Source: DASUXA01 sp036378155 (GTDB taxonomy: Bacteria; Actinomycetota; Actinomycetes; Mycobacteriales; Micromonosporaceae). From it: 13,492 nt of DNA. The position numbers and the translations under genes are program-made. The stretch spans positions 1 through 13,492 of the forward strand of contig DASUXA010000086.1 of the NCBI GenBank assembly GCA_036378155.1, in the 5' to 3' direction. The notes beneath the pieces were generated by a model that was not told the DNA's origin, did no database searches, and saw only the letters and a program-made list of their open reading frames with translations. Positions 1 through 6,005 of this stretch are shown here, in pieces (within the stretch, counting starts at the first letter, position 1; every line of letters starts with the position of its first letter).

Positions 1-1
1 G

Positions 2-529
2 GCGATCACGGTGCGGCGCCCGCGCGCGGAGGTCTACGCGTTCTGGCGCGACCTGGAGAACCTGCCCGGCTTCATGACGCACGTGCGGTCCGTCCGGGTG
101 GTCGACGAGAGGCGTTCGCTGTGGGTGGCCGGCGGCCCCGCCGGGCGGACCGTCGCGTGGGAGGCCCATGTCGTCGAGGACCGGCCGGGCGAGCTCGTCT
201 CCTGGCGTTCGGCCGGTGGCGCGGCCGTCCGCGGCGGCGGCCTGGTCCGCTTCGCCGACGCCCCCGGCGGCCGGGGCACGGAGGTCCGGGTGGAGCTGCG
301 CTACGACCCGCCGGGCGGCACGGTCGGCGCCGCGTTCGCCTGGCTGTTCGGGGAGCACCCGGAGCAGCAGCTACGCGACGACCTGCGCCGGTTCAAGCAG
401 GTCATGGAGACCGGTGAAGTGGTGCGGTCCGACGGCGCGCCGGGCGGCAAGCGCGCCCGCGCCGAGTTTCCGCAGCACCCGGCCCGACCGCTGTCGGATC
501 GGGAGATCGCCGAGGAGGTGCGGGTATGA
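2..529 (+). CDS. SRPBCC family protein (polyketide cyclase/dehydrase-like), 5' partial
   Basis: The frame is open from the window edge (Ala-Ile-Thr-Val-Arg), so the true start lies upstream. An in-frame GTG at 11 is probably internal, because family members begin with a first beta strand before the conserved segment 'RPRAEVYAFWRDLENLPGFM'. That segment, the later 'VSWRS' strand and a C-terminal amphipathic helix ('LRDDLRRFKQVMETGEV') match the Bet v1-like SRPBCC/START fold, which encloses a hydrophobic ligand cavity. The ligand is unknown. The last ~35 residues are a polar, probably disordered tail. The stop codon overlaps the ATG of the next gene (ATGA), implying translational coupling with the dehydrogenase. 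Such SRPBCC/Zn-dehydrogenase pairs recur in actinobacteria (recall, not checked). A signal peptide cannot be judged because the N-terminus is missing. Confidence 0.85.
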   Translation, partial: AITVRRPRAEVYAFWRDLENLPGFMTHVRSVRVVDERRSLWVAGGPAGRTVAWEAHVVEDRPGELVSWRSAGGAAVRGGGLVRFADAPGGRGTEVRVELRYDPPGGTVGAAFAWLFGEHPEQQLRDDLRRFKQVMETGEVVRSDGAPGGKRARAEFPQHPARPLSDREIAEEVRV

Positions 530-1701
530 AAGCCACCTGCTGGATGGGGCGCAACGAGGTGAAGGTCCAGGACGTACCGGAGCCGAGCATCCTGAACAGC
601 CGCGACGCGATCGTGCGGATCACGTCGACCGCGATCTGCGGCTCCGATCTGCATCTGCTGGACGGGTACGTGCCTAGCATGCAGAAGGGCGACGTGCTCG
701 GTCACGAGTTCATGGGCGAGGTCGTCGAGGTGGGCAGCGCGATCGAGCGGGACACCTTGCGGGTCGGCGACCGCGTGGTGGTGCCGTTCCCGATCGCCTG
801 CGGCGCGTGCGGCGCCTGCCAGGCGGGGTTGTACTCGTGCTGCGAGAACAGCAATCCGAACGCCGGGATCGCCGAGAAGCTGTTCGGTCACCCGACCGCC
901 GGGATCTTTGGGTACTCCCACCTCACCGGAGGTTTCGCGGGCGGTCAGGCGCAGTACGTCCGGGTGCCGTTCGCGGACGTCGGACCGCTGAAGATCGAGT
1001 CGAACCTGACCGACGAGCAGGTGCTGTTCCTGTCCGACATCCTGCCCACCGGGTACATGGGCGCGGAGATGTGCGACATCCAACCCGGCGACGTGGTCGC
1101 GGTGTGGGGTGCCGGCCCGGTTGGACAGTTCGCGATGGACAGTGCCCGGCTGCTCGGCGCGGAGACGATCATCGCGATCGACAAGGAGCCGTACCGGCTG
1201 GCGCTGGCCGAGCGGGAGGGGTACATACCGGTCGACTTCGAACAGGTCGACGTGCGTTCGGTGCTGCTGGAGATGACCGGCGGACGCGGTCCGGACAAGT
1301 GCATCGACGCGGCCGGGATGGAGGCGACCCACGGCAGCCTGCCGATCGACGCGTACGACCGGATCAAGCAGGCCACCCGCCAGGAGAGCGACCGTCCTCC
1401 GGCGTTGCGGGAGGCGATCACCTGCTGCCGCAGCGGCGGCGTCGTCTCGGTGATCGGGGTGTACGGCGGGTTCGTCGACAAGTTCCCGATGGGTTCGCTG
1501 ATGAACCGGTCGCTGACCCTCCGCGCCGGGCAGTGCCACGTGCAGAAGTACATGAAGCCGCTCCTGGCGCACATCGAGCGTGGCGAGCTCGACCCGACCC
1601 GCGTGATCACCCACGTGCTGCCGCTGTCCCGCGCCGAGCACGGGTACCACATCTTCAAGCACAAGAAGGACAACTGCGAGAAGGTCGTCCTCAAGCCGTG
1701 A
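526..1701 (+). CDS. Zinc-dependent alcohol dehydrogenase, glutathione-independent formaldehyde dehydrogenase-like
   Basis: This 391-residue cytosolic medium-chain dehydrogenase has Cys38 and the Gly-His-Glu of residues 59-61 as catalytic-zinc ligands. The structural-zinc cysteines are Cys92, Cys95, Cys98 and Cys105/106. A Rossmann nucleotide-binding loop GAGPVG lies at 195-200, followed by 'AIDK' with an acidic residue (Asp219) that favours NAD over NADP. Length and the long insertion between the catalytic and cofactor domains fit the glutathione-independent formaldehyde dehydrogenase/dismutase-like branch, which oxidises small aldehydes or alcohols. The exact substrate cannot be read from sequence. 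The ATG overlaps the upstream stop by 4 nt, and the gene ends just before a strong hairpin, so it closes the operon. The name is confident at family level only. Confidence 0.93.
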   Translation: MKATCWMGRNEVKVQDVPEPSILNSRDAIVRITSTAICGSDLHLLDGYVPSMQKGDVLGHEFMGEVVEVGSAIERDTLRVGDRVVVPFPIACGACGACQAGLYSCCENSNPNAGIAEKLFGHPTAGIFGYSHLTGGFAGGQAQYVRVPFADVGPLKIESNLTDEQVLFLSDILPTGYMGAEMCDIQPGDVVAVWGAGPVGQFAMDSARLLGAETIIAIDKEPYRLALAEREGYIPVDFEQVDVRSVLLEMTGGRGPDKCIDAAGMEATHGSLPIDAYDRIKQATRQESDRPPALREAITCCRSGGVVSVIGVYGGFVDKFPMGSLMNRSLTLRAGQCHVQKYMKPLLAHIERGELDPTRVITHVLPLSRAEHGYHIFKHKKDNCEKVVLKP

Positions 1702-1707
1702 GGTGTG

Positions 1708-1735
1708 GTCGGCCGCGCGCGGGCGCGCGGCCGAC
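1708..1735. terminator. Hairpin terminator between convergent genes
   Basis: A perfect 12-bp GC-rich stem (GTCGGCCGCGCG, loop CGGG, then its complement) begins 6 nt after the dehydrogenase stop codon. There is no clear T-run, which is common for actinobacterial terminators. It sits between convergent transcription units (dehydrogenase on plus, ahpD on minus) and may serve both directions. The rest of 1736-1825 is GC-rich and shows no gene. Confidence 0.7.
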
Positions 1736-1825
1736 GCGGTGTCATGGCGGCGCCGCGCCGCCGCGCGCGATGCGGCGGGGTGCGCCGGTCGAGGCGCACA
1801 CCGGGACGGCCCCGACCAGACGACC

Positions 1826-2356
1826 TCAGCCGAGGGCGGCTTCGGCGTCGAGGGTGACCGCCGCGGCGTGTACCACCGCCGCGATCCGCAGCGCCTCGTG
1901 TACCGCCTCGCGGCCCACCCCGGCGTCGCGCAGCGTCTTCTCGTGCGCCTGCAGGCACGCACCGCAGCCGGTGACTGCCGACACCGCGAGGCACCACAGT
2001 TCGAAGTCGGTCCTCTCGACCCCGGGCGACCCGATCACCTGCATGCGCAGCCGCGCGGGCAGCGACTGGTACTGCTCGTCGCCGACGAGGTGCTTGGCCC
2101 GGTAGTACACGTTGTTCATGGCCATCACCGAGCCGGCTGCCTTGGCGGCGACGACCGCCTCGGGCTTCAGCCGGGTCGCCGCCTCGTCGGCGATCTCGCG
2201 CAGGACCACCGCGCTGCGCGCGGCGACCGCACAGGCGAGCGCCGCGCCCCACGCCTGTTGATCGGTGAGCGCCGAGTTACCCAGGACCGACCCGAGGTTC
2301 AGTCGGGTGTCGCGGGCGTAGTCGGGCAGCGCCGACTTCAGCGAGTCCAGACCCAT
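1826..2356 (-). CDS. ahpD: Alkyl hydroperoxide reductase AhpD (carboxymuconolactone decarboxylase-like)
   Basis: AhpD is a 176-residue alkylhydroperoxidase that, in mycobacteria, also passes electrons from lipoylated dihydrolipoamide succinyltransferase to AhpC. The AhpD signature is visible: Glu119, then Cys131-Gly-Ala-Cys134, then His138, the CxxC plus proton-relay arrangement. Length and the N-terminal 'LPDYARDTRLNLGSVL' match the family. The residue between the cysteines equivalent to His132 of the M. tuberculosis enzyme is Ala133, so the relay differs slightly. The ATG is separated from the ahpC stop by a single base, so the two genes form an ahpC-ahpD operon with coupled translation. 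No oxyR gene is adjacent, unlike the arrangement in many mycobacteria. Confidence 0.95.
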   Translation of the reverse strand: MGLDSLKSALPDYARDTRLNLGSVLGNSALTDQQAWGAALACAVAARSAVVLREIADEAATRLKPEAVVAAKAAGSVMAMNNVYYRAKHLVGDEQYQSLPARLRMQVIGSPGVERTDFELWCLAVSAVTGCGACLQAHEKTLRDAGVGREAVHEALRIAAVVHAAAVTLDAEAALG

Positions 2357-2357
2357 G

Positions 2358-2912
2358 TCACACCCCGGCGAGCAGCTTGGCGGCGTCGAGGGTGGCCTCG
2401 CCCGCCTTCCAGTTGCACGGGCACAACTCGTCGGTCTGCAGGGCGTCGAGGACGCGCAGCACCTCGGAGACGTTGCGCCCGACGGAGCCGGCGGTCACCA
2501 TCGCGAACTGGATCTCGTTGTTCGGGTCGACGATGAACGTGGCGCGCTGCGCCACGCCGTCCGCGCCGAGCACGCCGCACGCCTCGGTCAGCTCGCGGCG
2601 GAGGTCGCTGAGCATCGGGAAGGGCAGCTCACGCAGGTCGGGGTGGTCCTTGCGCCAGGCGAAGTGGACGTACTCCGAGTCGACGGAGACACCGAGCACC
2701 TGCGCGTCGCGGTCGGCGAACTCGCTGTTGAGCCTGCCGAACTCGGCGATCTCGGTGGGGCAGATGAAGGTGAAGTCCTTGGGCCAGAAGAAGACGACGC
2801 GCCACTTGCCCTCGTAGGACTTGTGGGTGACGGTCTCGAACGCCTTCGCCGGGTCGAGCGAGACGCACGCGGTCAGTTCGTACTCGGGAAAGCGGTCACC
2901 AACGGTGAGCAA
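2358..2912 (-). CDS. ahpC: Peroxiredoxin AhpC (alkyl hydroperoxide reductase subunit C)
   Basis: This 184-residue cytosolic thiol peroxidase reduces organic and hydrogen peroxides. The peroxidatic cysteine is Cys51 in 'DFTFICPTE'. The C-terminal resolving cysteine lies in 'DELCPCNW' (Cys164/Cys166), the two-Cys pattern of actinobacterial AhpC that is recycled by AhpD. The start is a TTG at 2912 preceded, with a 6-nt spacer, by a strong AGGAGG (2919-2924 on the minus strand). No other in-frame start fits as well. The gene heads an operon with ahpD and is transcribed divergently from cimA. An 8+8 bp inverted repeat about 80-105 nt upstream is a possible regulatory site. I could not assign a confident -10/-35 pair. 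Confidence 0.96.
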   Translation of the reverse strand: MLTVGDRFPEYELTACVSLDPAKAFETVTHKSYEGKWRVVFFWPKDFTFICPTEIAEFGRLNSEFADRDAQVLGVSVDSEYVHFAWRKDHPDLRELPFPMLSDLRRELTEACGVLGADGVAQRATFIVDPNNEIQFAMVTAGSVGRNVSEVLRVLDALQTDELCPCNWKAGEATLDAAKLLAGV

Positions 2913-2992
2913 CCTTGTCCTCCTGCCGGGTTATTTGGAACGACTCAAGAATCTTCACCCGGGCAGACCGGCGGCGCGCACGCCCGGAGCGC

Positions 2993-3016
2993 GGCGTGTG
3001 GGTCCCCTCACACGCC
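2993..3016. promoter_or_regulatory. Inverted repeat upstream of ahpC, possible operator
   Basis: GGCGTGTG and CACACGCC are perfect 8-bp arms separated by 8 bp, 81-104 bp upstream of the ahpC start. The 24-bp spacing between outer ends suits a dimeric regulator binding two major-groove half-sites. There is no T-run, and it lies upstream of both divergent genes, so a terminator role is unlikely. The regulator is unknown; no oxyR, furA or catR gene is present in the window. Confidence 0.35.
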
Positions 3017-3065
3017 TTTCCCAGAACCTGGTACAGCCCTTCCGATATCCGGGCAGCCGTGGCAC

Positions 3066-3081
3066 AGTCACGATCGTGACT
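3066..3081. promoter_or_regulatory. 16-bp perfect palindrome overlapping leader-ORF start
   Basis: AGTCACGATCGTGACT is perfectly self-complementary over 16 bp and contains the GTG start of the short leader ORF. It lies between the divergent ahpC and cimA genes, 133-148 bp upstream of cimA. It could be an operator for a homodimeric repressor, or a hairpin restricting leader translation. Both ideas are inference; only the symmetry is observed. Confidence 0.4.
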
Positions 3082-3111
3082 AGGTCAGCCAGCCACATCA
3101 TTCTCAGCTAG
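3076..3111 (+). CDS. Putative leader peptide MTRSASHIILS (cimA attenuator)
   Basis: A GTG-initiated 11-codon ORF encodes Met-Thr-Arg-Ser-Ala-Ser-His-Ile-Ile-Leu-Ser and stops at TAG (3109-3111). Tandem Ile codons (ATC, ATT at 3097-3102) followed by a Leu codon lie three codons before the stop, the usual position of regulatory codons in attenuator peptides. ATC is the usual Ile codon in neighbouring genes, so ATT stands out. The stop abuts the first hairpin (3111-3139), and an intrinsic terminator follows before cimA. CimA initiates a threonine-independent isoleucine route, so the codons match the pathway end product. No clear Shine-Dalgarno precedes the GTG; a leaderless or weakly initiated peptide would be needed. 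This is inference from layout. Confidence 0.55.
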   Translation: MTRSASHIILS

Positions 3112-3139
3112 CGCGCGCAGAGCCCCACACTGCGCGCGC
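3111..3139 (+). promoter_or_regulatory. First leader hairpin of cimA attenuator
   Basis: GCGCGCGCAG (3111-3120) pairs perfectly with 3130-3139 around a 9-nt loop AGCCCCACA. It starts on the last base of the leader stop codon, so a ribosome terminating there would mask the 5' arm, while one stalled at the Ile codons would leave it free. Two alternative pairings are visible. Loop bases 3122-3129 complement 3173-3180 perfectly. Bases 3119-3126 can pair, with one bulge, with 3160-3166, the 3' arm of the terminator, giving a possible antiterminator. Confidence 0.55.
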
Positions 3140-3170
3140 AGACCTCCCGCACTTCGCGGGGGGTCTTTTT
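3140..3170 (+). terminator. Intrinsic terminator/attenuator in cimA 5' leader
   Basis: The 5' arm 3140-3150 pairs with 3156-3166 (11 bp including one G-U) around the loop ACTTC, and runs directly into five T residues (3166-3170). The T-run is on the plus strand, so it acts on transcripts heading into cimA, 43 nt upstream of its ATG. The upstream neighbour ahpC is divergent, so no upstream plus-strand gene needs terminating here. That makes an attenuator in the cimA leader the natural reading. Confidence 0.75.
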
Positions 3171-3213
3171 GTTGTGGGGCGGCGTTCAGCGGTCGGTGGA
3201 GAGGACGCGAGCC

Positions 3214-4839
3214 ATGAGCTTCCAGGTGTACGACACGACGTTGCGCGACGGGGCGCAGCGCGAGGGAATCAGCTATTCGGTGGTGGACAAGCTCGCGGTC
3301 GCCCGACTGCTCGACGAGTTCGGCGTCGGTTTCATCGAAGGCGGCTGGCCCGGCGCGATGCCGAAGGACACGGAGTTCTTCCGGCGTGCGCGTACCGACC
3401 TGCGGCTGCGACACGCCCTGCTGGTCGCGTTCGGCGCGACCCGGCGCGCCGGTGTCCGGGTCGAGGACGACCCCCAGGTACGTGCGTTGCTCGACGCCGA
3501 GACACCGGTCGTGTGCCTGGTCGCCAAGTCCGACATCCGCCACGTGCTGCGGGCGCTGCGTACCACCGGCGAGGAGAACCTCGCCATGGTCACCGACACC
3601 GTCCGGTACCTGGTATCCGAGGGGCGACGGGTGTTCCTCGACTGTGAGCACTTCTTCGACGGGTACCGCTTCGACCGGCAGTACACGCTGTCCGTGGCGC
3701 GTACCGCCCTGGAAGCCGGAGCCGAGATCGTGGTCGCCTGCGACACCAACGGCGGGATGCTGCCGTCCCGAATAAGCGAGGCAGTACACGACCTGCGCGA
3801 CTCGCTCGGCACGACCGGCGACCGGCTCGGCATCCACTGCCAGGACGACACCGGCTGCGCCGTCGCGAACACCGTCGCCGCGGTCGAGGCGGGCGTACGC
3901 CACGTGCAGTGCACCGCCAACGGGTACGGCGAGCGCGCCGGCAACGCCGACCTGTTCGCCGTGGTCGGCAACCTGCAACTCAAGCTCGGGCTGCCGGTGC
4001 TACCGCCCGGCTGCCTGGAACAGATGGTGCGCGTGTCGCACGCCATCGCCGAGATCGCCAACATCGCTCCCGACTCCCACCAGGCGTACGCCGGGGCAGC
4101 CGCCTTCGCCCACAAGGCGGGGCTGCACGCGAGCGCGATCAAGGTCGATCCGCTGCTGTACAACCACATCGATCCGGCTACCGTCGGCAACGACCAGCGG
4201 ATCCTGGTGACGGAGATGGCCGGTCGGGCGAGCGTCGAGTTGAAGTCCCGTGAACTCGGGCTCGACCTGACCGGCCATCCCCAGGCGCTGACCCGCGTCA
4301 CCGACAAGGTCAAGCAGCTCGAATCGCGGGGCTGGTCGTTCGAAGCCGCAGACGCGTCGTTCGAGCTGCTGGTCCGTGGCGAGCTTCCGGAGGGCGCGCC
4401 GCCGAGGCCGTTCACCCTGGAGTCGTACCGGGTGCTGGTCGAGCACCGCGAGGACGGCGCGGTGGTGTCCGAAGCGACGGTCAAGGTGCGGGTACGCGGC
4501 GAGCGGGTGATCGCCACCGCCGAAGGCAACGGTCCGGTCAACGCGCTCGACGAGGCGCTGCGCGCGGCGCTGTGCCGGCACTACCCGGCGCTGGGCACCT
4601 TCGAACTGGCGGACTACAAGGTGCGCATCCTCGAAGGTACGTACGGCACCGGCGCGGTGACCCGCGTGCTGCTGGAGACCGCCGACGACGCCGGTCGGGA
4701 CTGGACCACGGTCGGGGTACACGGCAACGTGGTCGAGGCGAGCTGGCAGGCGCTGGTCGACGCGCTCACGTACGGACTGGCGCGGGCGACGGCGACGCCC
4801 CGGGCGGAGGCGTCGACGCGGACCGAGACGGCAGCCTGA
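3214..4839 (+). CDS. cimA: Citramalate synthase
   Basis: The 541-residue enzyme condenses acetyl-CoA with pyruvate to (R)-citramalate, the first step of the threonine-independent route to 2-oxobutyrate and isoleucine. The DRE-TIM metallolyase barrel begins with 'DTTLRDGAQREG' (Arg11-Asp12 in the active site), continues through 'DCEHFFDGY' (143-151) and ends with 'NGYGERAGNADL' (Asn244 a likely metal ligand). Length and the C-terminal LeuA-type regulatory domain (about 410-525), which usually binds the feedback inhibitor isoleucine, favour citramalate over isopropylmalate or homocitrate synthase. The usual HxH metal motif reads His208-Cys-Gln210, an unusual substitution. The ATG at 3214 follows GGAGAGG; a TTG at 3169 would start within the terminator T-run and is rejected. 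An attenuator-like leader precedes the gene. Confidence 0.93.
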   Translation: MSFQVYDTTLRDGAQREGISYSVVDKLAVARLLDEFGVGFIEGGWPGAMPKDTEFFRRARTDLRLRHALLVAFGATRRAGVRVEDDPQVRALLDAETPVVCLVAKSDIRHVLRALRTTGEENLAMVTDTVRYLVSEGRRVFLDCEHFFDGYRFDRQYTLSVARTALEAGAEIVVACDTNGGMLPSRISEAVHDLRDSLGTTGDRLGIHCQDDTGCAVANTVAAVEAGVRHVQCTANGYGERAGNADLFAVVGNLQLKLGLPVLPPGCLEQMVRVSHAIAEIANIAPDSHQAYAGAAAFAHKAGLHASAIKVDPLLYNHIDPATVGNDQRILVTEMAGRASVELKSRELGLDLTGHPQALTRVTDKVKQLESRGWSFEAADASFELLVRGELPEGAPPRPFTLESYRVLVEHREDGAVVSEATVKVRVRGERVIATAEGNGPVNALDEALRAALCRHYPALGTFELADYKVRILEGTYGTGAVTRVLLETADDAGRDWTTVGVHGNVVEASWQALVDALTYGLARATATPRAEASTRTETAA

Positions 4840-4914
4840 GCCGGCGGTCCGGGCGGATGCGGCGACCCGACCGGACCCGGTGACCCGACCTGACGCGGCG
4901 GTCGGAGCGCGCGG

Positions 4915-5907
4915 TCAGCCGGGCGGCAGGTGAAGCTGGACCAGGATCGCCCGGTGGTCGCTCCTCGGCAGCGGCGCGGTACCGAACGACGACACGGCGA
5001 TCCGTCGGTCGGCGAGCACGTGGTCCAGTTGCACGCGGGGCAGCGGTCGTCCGTCGTACGGCCAGGTCGGGGTCAGTCCGCGACCGACGCTCGCCGCCGC
5101 GTCGCGGTACCCGGTCGCGATCAGCCGACGCAGTACGCCGTGGTCCTGCGTCGCATTGAAGTCGCCGAGCAGCAGCCGGACGTCGCCGCGCGGCGTGGCG
5201 GGCGGCTCGCCCGCCAGGGCGCGGAACCAGGCGTCCGCGCTGTCCGGGTCGACCGGGGCGCAGGGGTGGACGGACTCCACATGTACCGGCTGGGCGCCCG
5301 GCACGGTCAGCGTGGCGCGCGCCTGCAGGAAGCGGTACGGGTTGACCCGCCGCCCCTCGTCGCGCAGCGGGAAACGGCTGTACAGCGCGGAACCGGAGGC
5401 AGCCTCGTCGGGGTAGGCGACCCGGTAGGGGAGCACGTCGGCGAGGCCCGCCGCGATCAGCGCGCGATCGGCGTCCGGCGTGTACTCCTGCAGCGCCAGG
5501 AGATCGACGTGCCGGTCGCGAACCAGCGCCACGACCGCGTCCGGGTCCGCCCCGCCGATGCGCAGGTTCGCGCTCATCACCAGCAACGCCGGCCCCGGAC
5601 CGGGTCGGGCGTGACCGAACTGGCGAGGCAGCACGCACGCCGCGAGGGTCAGAACCGACAGCGCCGCCACGCCCGCCGCCCACCACCGTCGCCGGGCCAG
5701 CGCGACCAGCAGCGCGATCGGAGCGGCCAGCGCGACGTACGGCGTGAAGGCGACGGCCTCGACGAACGGAAAGCCGCGTTCCAGCCCGAACAGGCGGGCC
5801 AGCGCCCAGGCGGCGGTCGCCAGCGCCAGCGCCCAGCACAGGACGGTGGCGGCGGTACCCGCCCGGCGCATGGTGCCTGACTCGATCGGCTCGACGGCGG
5901 TCGGCAT
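4915..5907 (-). CDS. Membrane-anchored endonuclease/exonuclease/phosphatase family protein
   Basis: The protein has about three hydrophobic N-terminal segments (roughly residues 17-38, 50-70 and 75-92), then an EEP (DNase I-like) domain on one side of the membrane. Catalytic motifs in order are 'SANLR' (Asn114), 'LQE' with the metal-binding Glu141, His214 in 'VESVHP', 'GDFNA' (248-252), 'LDHV' (Asp295-His296) and the terminal 'SDH' (316-318). All residues expected for a Mg-dependent phosphodiesterase are present. The substrate (nucleic acid, phospholipid or inositol phosphate) is not readable. I chose the ATG at 5907, about 12 nt downstream of a likely start point given a TACCGT -10-like element at 5926-5931. 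An ATG at 5871 and a GTG at 5949 are alternatives. Its 3' end faces cimA. Confidence 0.88.
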   Translation of the reverse strand: MPTAVEPIESGTMRRAGTAATVLCWALALATAAWALARLFGLERGFPFVEAVAFTPYVALAAPIALLVALARRRWWAAGVAALSVLTLAACVLPRQFGHARPGPGPALLVMSANLRIGGADPDAVVALVRDRHVDLLALQEYTPDADRALIAAGLADVLPYRVAYPDEAASGSALYSRFPLRDEGRRVNPYRFLQARATLTVPGAQPVHVESVHPCAPVDPDSADAWFRALAGEPPATPRGDVRLLLGDFNATQDHGVLRRLIATGYRDAAASVGRGLTPTWPYDGRPLPRVQLDHVLADRRIAVSSFGTAPLPRSDHRAILVQLHLPPG

Positions 5908-6005
5908 GGTGGCGGGCACCCGGACACGGTAGCGGTACGAACGCGCCACGGGCGCCCGGAACGGACGGGCGGTCGGCGAACCGCCGGGGCGGCGAGAATG
6001 GTCCG

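Noticed and set aside
301..1962. Long minus-strand open frame antisense to the SRPBCC and dehydrogenase genes
   Set aside because: Arg/Ala/Pro/His-rich low-complexity translation, typical of shadow frames in high-GC DNA; the plus strand has clear family motifs.
945..2252. Minus-strand frame spanning the dehydrogenase and ahpD
   Set aside because: Overlaps two recognised genes in another frame and shows no domain.
2355..3083. Plus-strand 242-codon frame antisense to ahpC
   Set aside because: Mirror of the ahpC codon pattern; the peroxiredoxin reading has catalytic motifs and a strong ribosome binding site.
3169..3213. TTG start at 3169 extending cimA by 15 residues
   Set aside because: It begins inside the terminator T-run and lacks a Shine-Dalgarno; ATG 3214 has GGAGAGG and matches the family N-terminus.
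3076..3213. T-box riboswitch in the cimA leader
   Set aside because: Too short and without a recognisable T-box core or specifier stem; the leader-peptide layout explains the structures better.
3273..4541. Minus-strand frame antisense to cimA
   Set aside because: Ser/Arg/Thr-rich translation with no motif; cimA is unambiguous.
4885..4905. Weak 6-bp hairpin (CCGACC/GGTCGG) between cimA and the convergent EEP gene
   Set aside because: Short stem with a 9-nt loop and no T-run; not enough to call a terminator.
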